From Bradyrhizobium canariense (GTDB taxonomy: Bacteria > Pseudomonadota > Alphaproteobacteria > Rhizobiales > Xanthobacteraceae): DNA of 64,000 nt. The DNA is taken from NCBI RefSeq assembly GCF_900105125.1, contig NZ_LT629750.1:5855001-5919000 (forward strand), given 5' to 3'. The notes below the pieces were generated by a model. It was given only the letters and a program-made list of their open reading frames with translations. It was not told where the DNA came from and made no database searches. Shown here piece after piece: positions 35,446 through 44,453 of this stretch (the first letter of the stretch is position 1; every line of letters starts with the position of its first letter). The position numbers were made by a program, and so were the translations under genes.

Positions 35446-36461
35446 TGGTCCCCCTTAGCCGTGACCCGATCGATTGCCCGGGTTAAGGCGATGGCTCCCT
35501 TTACCGGGGATCGGCACCCAAGGCTACGCCTGAACTACGTCGTTCGTTCATTGCGGATTACCCCTCCGTGCGCCACGCGCTTCATTTCGCCGTCGCGTCA
35601 CGCCGTTATCAGTGGGAAAACTCCGCATCTGAAAAGCGGAAGGAAAGAACGGCCCGTTGCGAGCTTGGAGCGACGCTGTCGGCTGTCGCCGCACAAGGCT
35701 CGGCATGCGTGATACGAGCCATCATCCTTGGCGCCAACCCGAGAGCCACAACGGGTCAAGTCTCTTGACCGGTCCTTGTGATGGTCCGCTTCCCGATGAT
35801 GATCATCCTGCTCCCGCACGCCTTTCGTCCTCACCGGCAAGGAACGCGCGAACAGATAAACGTCAGGCAATTTGTCGCATACGAACACCTGCCCGACAGA
35901 ACGATGGAACCGTGCGAGCTAAGAATTTCAGGCCGCGACCTTGCCGCATTCTGCCGCCGGTAGGGCAGCGCTGCTGACAGAAATCGTGTCGAACGCGTTG
36001 CGACAACGAGGCAAGATTGCGGTTTTATTATTCGCATAGTAGGGTTTAACGGCACTATTGCCGCGAGAGTCCGTGAAACACGTCTCTTTTGTCGCGGCTG
36101 CAGCGATCTGAGCGGTTCTATTGCAATCGCCAAGCTGCAAAAATTGATTCGGGAATAAAAAATTACAGACTGTGAAGCGCAGCACATTCAACGGACGGTC
36201 GAAAGATTATCTTTTGCCGTCGATAGCGCTGAGGCCGAGTTCAGAAGCGAGTTGCGGTCGACACAATTGAACTGAAAGATCGCTGCTCGAACATACGTAA
36301 TATAATATTGGCTTCACGTTTGAGAGCGATAAGAAGAGCGGTCTATTTGCTTTCAGCTTTTTGATTGAATTGATCCACGGCGTTCTCGGGAGGAGAGACA
36401 AAGGTTAGCCGGCCATAGATATTAAATTTATCGCGTCGATCAGCAAATTTGGGGTGGCGTC
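35446..36461. other. About 1 kb with no gene seen
   Basis: GC-rich near the start, clearly AT-richer from about 35990 onward. Several short frames exist but have no ribosome site and no protein-like composition. It presumably holds the promoters of the flanking divergent genes (34984 minus and 36462 plus). A GGGAGGAGAG purine stretch near 36388 is not followed by a good frame. Confidence 0.4.
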
Positions 36462-37394
36462 ATGCAGAAGCCCGATCCGTATCTCGTACGCGCGACAACG
36501 CATTCGCTTGAAAATGAACTTAGCCAGTCCCAGCCCACCTTTGGTTTGAGGGAACCATCCAACGCACCGCTGTACCAGCAAGGTCCTGTCGCCAAGCCGT
36601 CGGATCGACGCCTCATGCTGATCAGCCGCCCAGGTCTGGTCAGTGACTGCCTGAACAATGCACTCAACGAATGCGGATATGACACCGTTTTCCACGCGAT
36701 GAGTGATCCGCTGCGAGCTCCGGTTGAAGGCGCCAATCTGGTCGTCATTTCCATGAATTCCAGCGAACCCGACGGACTCACGGCGCTTCGGAAACGTGCT
36801 CATGAATTACGGGACTGCATGCCCGGTGTTCCAGCGATGGCGTTGATCGAGCACTCCGGCCATGAATTGCCACGCGAACTGGCGGACGTTGGTCTCGTCG
36901 CGATCGTTCAGGGATACCTTTCCGTGAAACTGGCGCTCGCGGCTATCAATCTCGTCTTGGTGGGCGGGTCGCTCATGACGACAAAGATCTTTCTCCAAAC
37001 CGATCAGGTGACGCCCCCGCGGCATAATGCCCCCATCGAGACGACCGATGTTTCTGACGATCTGGATTTTTCTGCGATCGGGAATTTCACGAAGCGCGAA
37101 ATTGCACTTTTGACGCATCTGCGCCAGGGCATGCAGAACAAGGCCATCGCATACGAACTCGGCATTGCCGAAAGCACCGTCAAGGTCCATCTCCGTAATA
37201 TCATGTCCAAATTGCATGCCAGCAACAGGACCCAGGTCGCCTATATGCTGGCAAACGGGTCGCTCGCGAATCCGCAGAAAGCAACGGTTCACAAGCTTGA
37301 ACCGATCACGATTTCAGGGAATGTCTCCGAATTGTTTTCGGCCGCCGTTGACGCGAAGGTCAAAACGACCTCTTCGAGACACCTGGAGTCGTAA
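36462..37394 (+). CDS. Orphan LuxR-type regulator with a degenerate receiver domain
   Basis: 310 residues. The N-terminal part (about 50-165) has the size and alternating pattern of a receiver domain (RRLMLISRPGLVSDCLNNAL, NLVVISMN), but lacks the acidic pair and the phosphoacceptor Asp, so it is a pseudo-receiver. A LuxR/NarL helix-turn-helix follows at about 208-270 (FTKREIALLTHLRQGMQNKA, AESTVKVHLRNIMSKL). The C-terminal tail is unassigned. It is about 490 bases upstream of the Asn-Gly repeat locus, in the same direction, and may control it; that is inference. No kinase is next to it. Confidence 0.75.
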   Translation: MQKPDPYLVRATTHSLENELSQSQPTFGLREPSNAPLYQQGPVAKPSDRRLMLISRPGLVSDCLNNALNECGYDTVFHAMSDPLRAPVEGANLVVISMNSSEPDGLTALRKRAHELRDCMPGVPAMALIEHSGHELPRELADVGLVAIVQGYLSVKLALAAINLVLVGGSLMTTKIFLQTDQVTPPRHNAPIETTDVSDDLDFSAIGNFTKREIALLTHLRQGMQNKAIAYELGIAESTVKVHLRNIMSKLHASNRTQVAYMLANGSLANPQKATVHKLEPITISGNVSELFSAAVDAKVKTTSSRHLES

Positions 37395-37449
37395 GGTTCG
37401 CCTCCGACAATTGCGCCCATGGCGTGATGTTCCTGATGGGCGATATCGC

Positions 37450-37470
37450 CTCTCTCTCTCTCTCTCTCTC
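37450..37470. repeat. CT dinucleotide repeat, ten units
   Basis: An uninterrupted CT run of about ten units, about 55 bases after the LuxR-type gene. Such runs can vary in length by slippage. It is outside any recognised gene, so an effect on transcript stability or promoter spacing is only a possibility. Confidence 0.7.
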
Positions 37471-37638
37471 CTCGGCTTAGAATCGACAAGCGATAGTGCC
37501 GCGAGGCTTCGACCCATCGATGGCTCGCGCCTGCAAGTTCTGCGGACGATCGTCTTCAGCATCCTTCATCGCAATCGATCGCTCCATCTTCACCTCGGGT
37601 ATCTTCGTTGCGTCGTCGGTCGCGTGCGCAGACAGAAA

Positions 37639-37688
37639 GTGTTGTGCCGCGCAACACGATTTTTGTCGTAAGAAATCTTGCGACAAAA
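37639..37688. promoter_or_regulatory. Two adjacent hairpins upstream of the first Asn-Gly gene
   Basis: First, GTGTTG/CAACAC around a seven-base loop (37639-37657). Second, TTTTGTCGTAAGA against TCTTGCGACAAAA (37661-37688), a 13-base inverted repeat with only one mismatch. They lie about 200 bases before the start of the first repeat gene. The second resembles a dyad operator and could be bound by the upstream LuxR-type protein. Confidence 0.4.
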
Positions 37689-37884
37689 GTACTCGCCGGA
37701 CTACATGCCGTACCTCTTTCGGCTTAGGCGCTTGGTGTTTTCTACGTTGCTCGATCAATAGTTGTATGTCCGCATGGTCAGCTTGCGGGTTGCCGCGTTC
37801 GCCGGGAATATCAGCGCATCACGTCAATGTCGGCGTGGTGACAAACCGCCCCCCAGGGCAATCGTCGCACGAAGGAGACGCGCA

Positions 37885-38310
37885 ATGTTTAAGACCAGGA
37901 CAATCGTTTTCGCAGCTCTGATGACCGCTCTCATCAGCAGCCAGGCTTCCGCGTTTGCGGTTGGAAACGGCAACGGCAACGGCAACGGCAATATCGGTTC
38001 CGGTAATGGCAACGCCAACGGCAACGGCAACTTCGGGTCGTTCAACGGCAACGGCAACGGCAACTTCAACTTCGGCAGCGGCAATGGCAACGTGAACGGA
38101 AACGGCAACTTCGGTAGTGCCAACGGCAACCTGAACGGCAACGCGAACTTCGGTTTCCAGAACGGTAACGGCAACGGCAACCTGAACGCCGGCTCCTTGA
38201 ACGGCAACGCCAACGGCAACTTCAACTTCGGTGCCTTCAACGGCAACGCCAACGGCAACGGCAACTTCGGGTCGCTCAACGGCAACGGCAGCGGAAACTT
38301 CAACCACTAA
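37885..38310 (+). CDS. Secreted Asn-Gly repeat protein 1
   Basis: 141 residues; ATG preceded by AAGGAG. An N-terminal Sec signal peptide (MFKTRTIVFAALMTALISS, then QASA) is followed by about 118 residues made almost only of Asn and Gly, with Phe, Ala, Leu and Ser at regular positions (units like NGNGNFGS, ANGNGNFG). Charged residues and cysteine are absent from the repeat part. DNA is a matching run of AAC-GGC codons. A regular repeat with one hydrophobic residue per unit suggests a beta-roll or other stacked fibre, but there is no RTX GGxGxD calcium motif. First of three such genes, in front of a MacAB-like exporter. I do not know a named family. Confidence 0.8.
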   Translation: MFKTRTIVFAALMTALISSQASAFAVGNGNGNGNGNIGSGNGNANGNGNFGSFNGNGNGNFNFGSGNGNVNGNGNFGSANGNLNGNANFGFQNGNGNGNLNAGSLNGNANGNFNFGAFNGNANGNGNFGSLNGNGSGNFNH

Positions 38311-38606
38311 TCTTGTCACATGCGGCGGTCGATTGAATGCGAACCGTATGTTTTGATGAGTGTCTATTATCGATGTTGCTCTCCTTTGGGCATTCTTGGA
38401 TCCCCCCGGGAGTGCTCAAAGAGAGTGGCATCGAGGTATCTGGCCGAAAATCGAACACGCGGCACGCAGTACAATCTCAAGAAGAGACTGAGACCAGGCG
38501 CGAGTGCGAGTAATTGAATTACAGAATACCGCAATCGGAATATCCTCGTCCTGACAAAAAGCCCCTTAAAGTCAGGTCGCAGGGATCCAGCTTTCAGGAG
38601 CCGAAA

Positions 38607-39143
38607 ATGAAACGAACAAGAATGACTTTTGCAGTTCTCACTTGCCTGGAGCTTTGCGTCACCCTTGCGATCCCCAGGAATTCTGAAAGCCTCGTCGGGT
38701 CCGATTCGAGAGGCAAACCAGGCGGACTGGAGCGCTGGGCGTTTGCCATTGGGAACGGCAACGGCAATGGCAATGGCAATGTTGGAACCCTTAACGGCAA
38801 CAACAACGGCAACTTCAACCTCGGAAGCGGCAACGGCAATGGTAACGGCAATGGCACTGGTGTTCCGCAAACCAACGGGAATCTCGGATACATGAACGGC
38901 GGCACAGGAAACATTGGCGCCTTCAACGGGCTTGGAAATTCAAGCTCGACGAGCGGCAACAACAATTATGGCGCATTTAACGGCAACGGGAACGGCGGCA
39001 CGTTCAACGGCAACGGCAACATCGGTTCATACAACGGAAACCTCAACGGCATCGGCAATGTTGGCATCGGGAACGGCAGCTTCAACGGCAACGGCAATAT
39101 CGGAGCGCTGAACGGAAACCTCAACGGGAGCTTCAATCATTGA
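38607..39143 (+). CDS. Secreted Asn-Gly repeat protein 2
   Basis: 178 residues from the ATG at 38607 with CAGGAG upstream. A weak signal-like N-terminus (MTFAVLTCLELCVTLAI) and a 20-residue basic spacer lead to WAFAIGNGNGNGNGNVG, aligning with the same junction in protein 1 (AFAVGNGNGNGNGNIG). About 130 residues of Asn/Gly-rich repeats follow, with Thr, Ser, Tyr and Leu inserts. The end (LNGNLNGSFNH) matches the end of protein 1 (LNGNGSGNFNH). Its stop overlaps a TTG start of the third gene, so the two are likely co-translated. Confidence 0.78.
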   Translation: MKRTRMTFAVLTCLELCVTLAIPRNSESLVGSDSRGKPGGLERWAFAIGNGNGNGNGNVGTLNGNNNGNFNLGSGNGNGNGNGTGVPQTNGNLGYMNGGTGNIGAFNGLGNSSSTSGNNNYGAFNGNGNGGTFNGNGNIGSYNGNLNGIGNVGIGNGSFNGNGNIGALNGNLNGSFNH

Positions 39144-39433
39144 CCGCGGTTGGCACCATATCGAGCAACGATCACGTCAGCAGGCGTGCGCTCGTCGGTG
39201 CCGGCGCGATTGCCATCGCAGTGCTCGTCGTTGCGGCCGGTAGCGGCAATGGCAATGGCAACGGGAATATCGGCAACTTCAACGGCAACGGCAACAGCGG
39301 CAATAACAACGGCAACAATAATCGCGGCAATAACAACGGTAACCGAAACACGACAGACAATAACGGCAATCATCACAGCGGCGACAACAAAGGCAATGAC
39401 AGCCAGAAACGCATGAACGGGACCATCAAGTAG
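39140..39433 (+). CDS. Asn-Gly repeat protein 3 (short, membrane-anchored start)
   Basis: 97 residues from a TTG overlapping the stop of the second gene (TTGA); the start is inferred. A hydrophobic helix (ALVGAGAIAIAVLVVAAG) is followed by GSGNGNGNGNIGNFNGNGNS, then Asn-rich repeats with Arg, Asp and His at the end, so unlike the others its tail is charged (NHHSGDNKGNDSQKRMNG). It could be a shorter anchored partner of the two longer proteins. Followed by the MacA-like gene after 83 bases. Confidence 0.65.
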   Translation: MTAVGTISSNDHVSRRALVGAGAIAIAVLVVAAGSGNGNGNGNIGNFNGNGNSGNNNGNNNRGNNNGNRNTTDNNGNHHSGDNKGNDSQKRMNGTIK

Positions 39434-39516
39434 CCAAGCAGCTTTGTGTGCCCGTTGTGTAGACCGAAGCGAGTTGTCAGCGCTGTGCCGGCAAGGACGA
39501 AGGCCTGGAGTGCAAC

Positions 39517-40878
39517 ATGAAGATCCTGTTGGTGAATTCTCTCATCCTCTCCTCGGTTGTCGCGTGGCCGGCGACATCATGGTGGCACGCCCCGAATACC
39601 GGGACGATGCTGGCAAGCCTTCCAGGGATCGCATCTTCCGAGCCTGACTACGTAACTTCTTCGGTAAAGGTCGAAGACGTCGTCAAGACCATCATGGCGA
39701 CCGGGGCGCTGATCCCCTCGCTTAATGTGGAAGTCGGCTCGGTGCTCTCAGGGCAGATTGCAAAGCTGAAAGTCGATTTCAACGACAAGATCGTCAAGGG
39801 TCAGGTTCTCGCGGAACTCGATCCCAGGACCTTTGAACTGGCCGTCGCGTCCAGCCAGGCCGCGCTGGAAGGCGCGAGGGCGGATCTCAGGGCTGCCGAA
39901 GTCCGCCTCGAACGGTCGAGGATTCAGGCGAAACAGACGATCCTGGAGCGTTCGATGCTCGCCACACGGGTCGATCGGGCCAAGGTTGCGTTCGACGTCG
40001 CTGACCGGGAGTACAAGCGCAAACAGTGGCTGCTGGAACGCAACGCTGCGCCCGCGACCGAGGTGCAGGATTCGCAATCGCGGCTCGATGCCGCCAATGC
40101 AGCACTGCGTGAGAGCCAGGTCATCTTCGACAATCAGGCGAACGCAATCGATGCCGCGAATGCCGACATCAAGCGGGCAATGGCCGATATCGGAGGCCTC
40201 CGTGCCAGCGTCGACAAGGCAAGTGCACAACTGCAGACCGCGCTGACCGAACTTGACAGAACCAAGATCAAGTCTCCGGTAGACGGCGTCATCGTCGGCC
40301 GCAGCATCACCGAAGGGCAGACTCTGGCAACCGGCCTCGAGGCCAAGACCCTGTTCACGATCGCGGGCGATCTCAGCCACATGGAAATCAACGCGCGCGT
40401 CGACGAAAGCGACATCGCGAAGATCAAGGTCGGGCAAAACGCGACATTCACCGTCGACTCGTTTCCGGGAAGAACGTTCGAGGCGACCGTGAGGCAGATC
40501 CGGATGGCGCCGCAGGTTCTGCAGAACGTCGTTACCTACACGGTCGTATTGACGACCGAGAATCCCGATTATGCGTTGTTGCCGGGGATGACCGTGCTTG
40601 CGAAGATCGTGACGGAGCGTACCCCCGCTTCCATGACGGTGCCGCTCGCCGCGCTCAGATTCCGTCCGCAAGCCGAAGCTGCCGCGACATCAGACAAAAA
40701 TGCTCGTCAGGCATCTCTCTGGGTGCTGAGGTCCGGTCATCAGCCCAGGCGTATCTCGGTCGTCAGAGGCGATGACAATGGCACCAACGTCGCCATCAAA
40801 TCGGACGAGCTGCAGGCTGCAGACCGGATCGTGATCGGCGAAAACGCGCAAGGCTCGGACAAAGATGTAGTGCGATAG
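39517..40878 (+). CDS. MacA/HlyD-type periplasmic adaptor of an ABC exporter
   Basis: 453 residues. An N-terminal signal-anchor (about 3-20) leads to a lipoyl half-domain (SVLSGQIAKLKVDFNDKIVKGQVLAELD), a long coiled-coil hairpin (about 110-225; many Ala, Arg, Glu heptads), the second lipoyl half (IKSPVDGVIVGRSITEGQ) and a beta-barrel domain (MEINARVDESDIAKIKVGQNA). It bridges an inner-membrane ABC transporter to an outer-membrane channel. It is encoded 83 bases after the third Asn-Gly gene and 16 bases before its ATPase. No TolC-type gene is adjacent. Confidence 0.88.
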   Translation: MKILLVNSLILSSVVAWPATSWWHAPNTGTMLASLPGIASSEPDYVTSSVKVEDVVKTIMATGALIPSLNVEVGSVLSGQIAKLKVDFNDKIVKGQVLAELDPRTFELAVASSQAALEGARADLRAAEVRLERSRIQAKQTILERSMLATRVDRAKVAFDVADREYKRKQWLLERNAAPATEVQDSQSRLDAANAALRESQVIFDNQANAIDAANADIKRAMADIGGLRASVDKASAQLQTALTELDRTKIKSPVDGVIVGRSITEGQTLATGLEAKTLFTIAGDLSHMEINARVDESDIAKIKVGQNATFTVDSFPGRTFEATVRQIRMAPQVLQNVVTYTVVLTTENPDYALLPGMTVLAKIVTERTPASMTVPLAALRFRPQAEAAATSDKNARQASLWVLRSGHQPRRISVVRGDDNGTNVAIKSDELQAADRIVIGENAQGSDKDVVR

Positions 40879-40894
40879 CCGGTGGATTTTGAAT

Positions 40895-41626
40895 ATGATC
40901 GCCGAGGCGCGTGAGATCAGCAAAGTATATTCGCTGGGGTCGACGACCGTCACCGCGCTCCATCCGACGTCGTTTTCGATCGCCAGCGGAGAATTTCTCG
41001 CGATCCTGGGACCTTCCGGGTCCGGAAAATCGACCTTGATGAATATCATCGGGTTGCTGGATCGTCCGTCCGTTGGCCAGTTCTACCTGAACGGGGTGAA
41101 CTGCGGAGGGCTCAGTGACGACCAGGCTGCGCAAACGCGCAACCGGTTTGTCGGCTTTGTCTTTCAGGCCTACCATCTCCTCCCGCGTCAAACGGTCCTC
41201 AAGAACGTTGAGCTGCCGCTGATGTATGCCGGCGTTACTGGCAGCGAACGAAAACGCAGGGCTATCGCCGCGCTCACCGCCGTCAAGCTGTCTCACCGCA
41301 TCGATCATCTGCCGTCGCAGCTTTCCGGCGGCGAGCAGCAGCGCACCGCCATCGCGCGGGCGATCGTCACCGACCCGCCGCTCATTCTCGCAGACGAGCC
41401 AACCGGCGCGCTGGACACCACGACCGGCTGGGAGATCCTGCAGCTCCTGATGGCGCTCAACCAGGCGGGCCGTACCATCGTCATGGTCACCCATGACGTT
41501 CAAATCGCGCAGCAGGCGCGCCGGATCATCTCCATTCGCGATGGGAGGATCATATCGGATCAGCCCGTCACGCCACGACAGGCCGAGACTGCCTATCAGG
41601 GGACACCGCACCATGAGGCCGCTTGA
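40895..41626 (+). CDS. MacB-type ABC exporter ATPase
   Basis: 243 residues. Walker A GPSGSGKST, Q-loop FVFQAYHLLP, signature LSGGEQQR, Walker B ILADEPTGALD, His in MVTHD. It is of the LolD/MacB ATPase type. Here ATPase and permease are separate genes (overlapping by 14 bases), as in the Bacillus YknXYZ arrangement, in contrast to the fused E. coli MacB. Confidence 0.92.
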   Translation: MIAEAREISKVYSLGSTTVTALHPTSFSIASGEFLAILGPSGSGKSTLMNIIGLLDRPSVGQFYLNGVNCGGLSDDQAAQTRNRFVGFVFQAYHLLPRQTVLKNVELPLMYAGVTGSERKRRAIAALTAVKLSHRIDHLPSQLSGGEQQRTAIARAIVTDPPLILADEPTGALDTTTGWEILQLLMALNQAGRTIVMVTHDVQIAQQARRIISIRDGRIISDQPVTPRQAETAYQGTPHHEAA

Positions 41627-42845
41627 TTATCTATCGGCTGCGGCTGGCGCCATGCGAGCCAACCCTTTCCGCACGTTCCTGACCATGCTCGGCATCATCA
41701 TCGGCGTCGGCTCGATGATCAGCATGGCCGCCATCGGCGCCGGCGCGCAAGCCCAGGTTCAGGAGCAGATCCGCTCCTTCGGCGCCAACGTCCTGATGGT
41801 CAATCCGAACGCTCGCAGCCAGAACGGCGTCCGCTCGGCCGGTAATTTTCGCCGGCCGTTGACCATTGAAGACGCCAAAGCCATGGCCGAACTCGACTCG
41901 GTACGGGTGGCCGCGCCGTCCGTGTCGGGCACCGCGCAGGTTGTTCATGGCAGCCTGAATTGGGGAACCACCGTCAACGGCACGACCCGGGATCACTTTG
42001 CGATACGCGGTTGGACCTTGGCGTCCGGCCGCCTCTTCACGCCTGATGACGAACGGGATGCCGGCAAGGTGCTGGTGCTCGGCTCGACCGTCGCTCACAA
42101 ACTGTTCGGCGACGACGAGCCGGTGGGCCAGATTGTCCGCATTCTCAGTACGCCCTTTGAAGTCATTGGCGTCCTGAAGGAGAAGGGAACCGCGGGAGAC
42201 GGACAGAATCAGGACGACGTCGTGTTCGTTCCGTTGCTGACCGCGATGATGCGGTTGATCGGGAGCGCCAATACGGTCAATCGGGACGCGGTCGCCTATA
42301 TCCTTGCGAGCGCAAAGTCCGAAAGCTCCATGACCACAGCGATCCAGGAAATCGACGCGCTGATGTATCAACGCCACAATATCACTGACGACGATGACAA
42401 GGATTTCATTGTCACGACCGCCGCCTCGATCCTCGCGGCACAGAAAGCATCGACACGAACGGTCGCGTTCCTGCTCGGTGCGATTGCCGCTGTTTCCCTG
42501 CTGGTCGGCGGCATCAGTATCATGAACATCATGCTTGTCTCCGTGACCGAGCGAACCCGCGAGATCGGATTGCGGCTGGCCATCGGGGCCCGTCCGCGCG
42601 ACGTTCGGAAGCAGTTTATTCTGGAAGCGGCGATGATTTGCACGGCAGGCGGCGTGTTCGGCGTCATGCTCGGTGGTTTGCTCGCGATCGCGGTGGCGAA
42701 CTTCGTCGGGTGGCGGGTTCTTCTGGAACCCCAGACAGCCGCGATTGCGGTGGCGTTTGCCGGCTGCGTCGGCGTTTTCTTCGGCTACTATCCCGCCAAG
42801 AAGGCGGCGAGCCTTCAGCCCGTGATCGCCTTGCGCAGCGATTAG
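41613..42845 (+). CDS. MacB-type ABC exporter permease
   Basis: 410 residues from the ATG at 41613. One N-terminal helix (FRTFLTMLGIIIGVGSMISM), a large periplasmic domain (about 45-285) and three C-terminal helices, with the FtsX/MacB loop TERTREIGLRLAIGAR. MacB-type pumps do not move substrates across the inner membrane. They push periplasmic substrates out through an outer-membrane channel, which fits Sec-exported Asn-Gly proteins as cargo. Cargo identity is inference from gene order. Confidence 0.92.
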   Translation: MRPLDYLSAAAGAMRANPFRTFLTMLGIIIGVGSMISMAAIGAGAQAQVQEQIRSFGANVLMVNPNARSQNGVRSAGNFRRPLTIEDAKAMAELDSVRVAAPSVSGTAQVVHGSLNWGTTVNGTTRDHFAIRGWTLASGRLFTPDDERDAGKVLVLGSTVAHKLFGDDEPVGQIVRILSTPFEVIGVLKEKGTAGDGQNQDDVVFVPLLTAMMRLIGSANTVNRDAVAYILASAKSESSMTTAIQEIDALMYQRHNITDDDDKDFIVTTAASILAAQKASTRTVAFLLGAIAAVSLLVGGISIMNIMLVSVTERTREIGLRLAIGARPRDVRKQFILEAAMICTAGGVFGVMLGGLLAIAVANFVGWRVLLEPQTAAIAVAFAGCVGVFFGYYPAKKAASLQPVIALRSD

Positions 42846-42889
42846 ATTCTCTCTCCTGTTCATGGCTTGATCGTCAACGCGGCTGCAAT

Positions 42890-42918
42890 TTGCCGCCTGC
42901 GAGCCCAGCCGGTATAAT
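42890..42918 (+). promoter_or_regulatory. Sigma-70-like promoter TTGCCG-N17-TATAAT
   Basis: A -35-like TTGCCG (42890-42895) and a perfect -10 TATAAT (42913-42918) with 17-base spacing, about 115 bases before the lyase gene. It is the clearest promoter match seen in the window. Confidence 0.6.
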
Positions 42919-42938
42919 TTCCTCGGCAAAAGGGGCGC

Positions 42939-42963
42939 GTGACAGAGATTTCTGATCTGTCAC
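42939..42963. promoter_or_regulatory. Inverted repeat GTGACAGA-N9-TCTGTCAC, probable operator
   Basis: Perfect eight-base arms GTGACAGA (42939-42946) and TCTGTCAC (42956-42963) around nine bases. It lies just downstream of the expected transcription start of the TATAAT promoter, where a bound repressor would block transcription of the lyase/aminopeptidase genes. The regulator is not in the immediate neighbourhood. Confidence 0.5.
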
Positions 42964-43033
42964 GGCATAAACATCACATCGTACGTCCCATGAACAACGG
43001 GCCAGATTTCCGTATTTGGCCGAAGGAAACGAC

Positions 43034-44395
43034 ATGGCTGCTTTTCCGACTTCGACCACTGTTTTCGACTCCATCCTGTTCCGCGACGCCTTCGGCACGC
43101 CGCGGATGCGCGAGGTGTTTTCCGACTACGCGCTGATCTCCCGCTACGCCGAGGTCGAGATCGCGCTGGCGAAGGCCCAGGCGCGCTGCAGCGTCATTCC
43201 AGCCAACGCGGCGGAAGAAATCGCAAGACATACCAATGTTTCTGCGTTCGATTTCGATCTGCTGCGCCGCGAGACCGATGTCGTGGGCTATCCGATCCTG
43301 CCGCTGGTGCATCAGATGGTGAAGCAATGCGGCGAGGCCGGCCGTTACGTCCATTGGGGCGCCACCACGCAGGACATCATGGACAGCGCTGTTATCCTGC
43401 AGGTGCGCGATGGCTTGGAGATCATCGAGGAGGATATCGCGGCGCTGCGCGGGATCCTCGCCGATCTGTCCAGACGCTATCGCGACACGCCGATGGCGGG
43501 GCGGACCCATCTGCAGCAGGCGCTGCCGGTGACGTTCGGTTACAAGACCGCGATCTGGCTTGCGATGTTCGACCGCCATGCCGAACGCCTTGAACAACTC
43601 AAGCCGCGCGTTCTGGTCGGCCAGTTCGCGGGAGCCGCCGGCACGCTGGCCTCGCTCGGCGACAAGGGGTTCGACGTCCAGAAAGCACTTTGCGAGGAAC
43701 TCGGTCTTGGCGTGCCCGTTTCGACCTGGCATGTCGCGCGCGACGGCCTTGCCGAGGTCGTGAATTTCTTCGGCCTCGTGACGGGATCGCTCGGCAAGAT
43801 CGCGCTCGACATCATGATCATGGCCTCAACCGAATTCGCCGAGCTTTATGAACCTTTTGTGAAGGGGCGCGGGGCGTCCTCGACCATGCCGCAGAAGCGC
43901 AATCCGATTTCGTCCGAGCTGATGCTGGCGGCGTGCAAGGGCGTCCGTCAGCATGCGGGCCTGATGCTGGATGCGATGGTTCAGGATTTCGAACGCGCCA
44001 CCGGGCCGTGGCATGCCGAGTGGATGGCGATTCCGGAAAGCTTCGTGCTGACCGCCGGCGCGCTGCATCAGGCGAAATTCGCGCTCGGCGGCCTTATCGT
44101 CGACGAGAAAAAGATGGCCGGAAATCTCGATATCAGCCGCGGGCTGATCGTCGCCGAAGCCGTCATGATGGGCCTTGCGCCACAAATGGGGCGGCAGGAG
44201 GCGCATGACGTCGTCTACGACGCCTGCCGGCTCGCCAACGAAAAACAGCTGACACTCGCGGACGCGCTGGCGGCAAATCCGCAAGTGTCCGGGCGCATCG
44301 ATCGCGCGACCATCGATCGGCTGACGTCGCCCGGGAACTATCTCGGCCTCGCGCCCGAAATGGTTGATCGGGTGCTGGCGGCCTCAAGGCGTTGA
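43034..44395 (+). CDS. Fumarase/aspartase-superfamily lyase (3-carboxymuconate-cycloisomerase/adenylosuccinate-lyase type)
   Basis: 453 residues from the ATG at 43034 (GAAGG upstream). Signature loop GASSTMPQKRNP (280-291), plus the HWGATTQD (107-114) and GRTHLQQA (157-164) active-site regions. It is thus a complete superfamily member that adds or removes a carboxylate-bearing group by beta-elimination. The usual annotation PcaB-like is uncertain; no other protocatechuate genes are present. It is followed 58 bases later by an M29 aminopeptidase, so the substrate may be an N-succinyl- or N-fumaryl-type amino compound; that is speculation. Confidence 0.82.
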   Translation: MAAFPTSTTVFDSILFRDAFGTPRMREVFSDYALISRYAEVEIALAKAQARCSVIPANAAEEIARHTNVSAFDFDLLRRETDVVGYPILPLVHQMVKQCGEAGRYVHWGATTQDIMDSAVILQVRDGLEIIEEDIAALRGILADLSRRYRDTPMAGRTHLQQALPVTFGYKTAIWLAMFDRHAERLEQLKPRVLVGQFAGAAGTLASLGDKGFDVQKALCEELGLGVPVSTWHVARDGLAEVVNFFGLVTGSLGKIALDIMIMASTEFAELYEPFVKGRGASSTMPQKRNPISSELMLAACKGVRQHAGLMLDAMVQDFERATGPWHAEWMAIPESFVLTAGALHQAKFALGGLIVDEKKMAGNLDISRGLIVAEAVMMGLAPQMGRQEAHDVVYDACRLANEKQLTLADALAANPQVSGRIDRATIDRLTSPGNYLGLAPEMVDRVLAASRR

Positions 44396-44453
44396 ACCGC
44401 TCGGCCAGTTCGCCTATCTCTGCACAAGCGCCAACTTCGTAACGAGGCATGTC

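Larger units (their letters stand above)
37395..37884. other. Upstream region of the Asn-Gly repeat locus
   Basis: About 490 bases. It holds a CT microsatellite (37450-37470), two hairpins (37639-37657 and 37661-37688) and the ribosome site AAGGAG before 37885. No coding frame is convincing. Confidence 0.5.

Noticed and set aside
37971..38300. Tandem AAC-GGC DNA repeats as a CRISPR or satellite array
   Set aside because: The repeats are in one reading frame inside a gene with a signal peptide and have no unique spacers.
37819..38319. Minus-strand frames of Val/Ala or Leu/Pro repeats opposite the Asn-Gly genes
   Set aside because: They are reverse readings of the AAC-GGC repeat; only the plus frame has a ribosome site and signal peptide.
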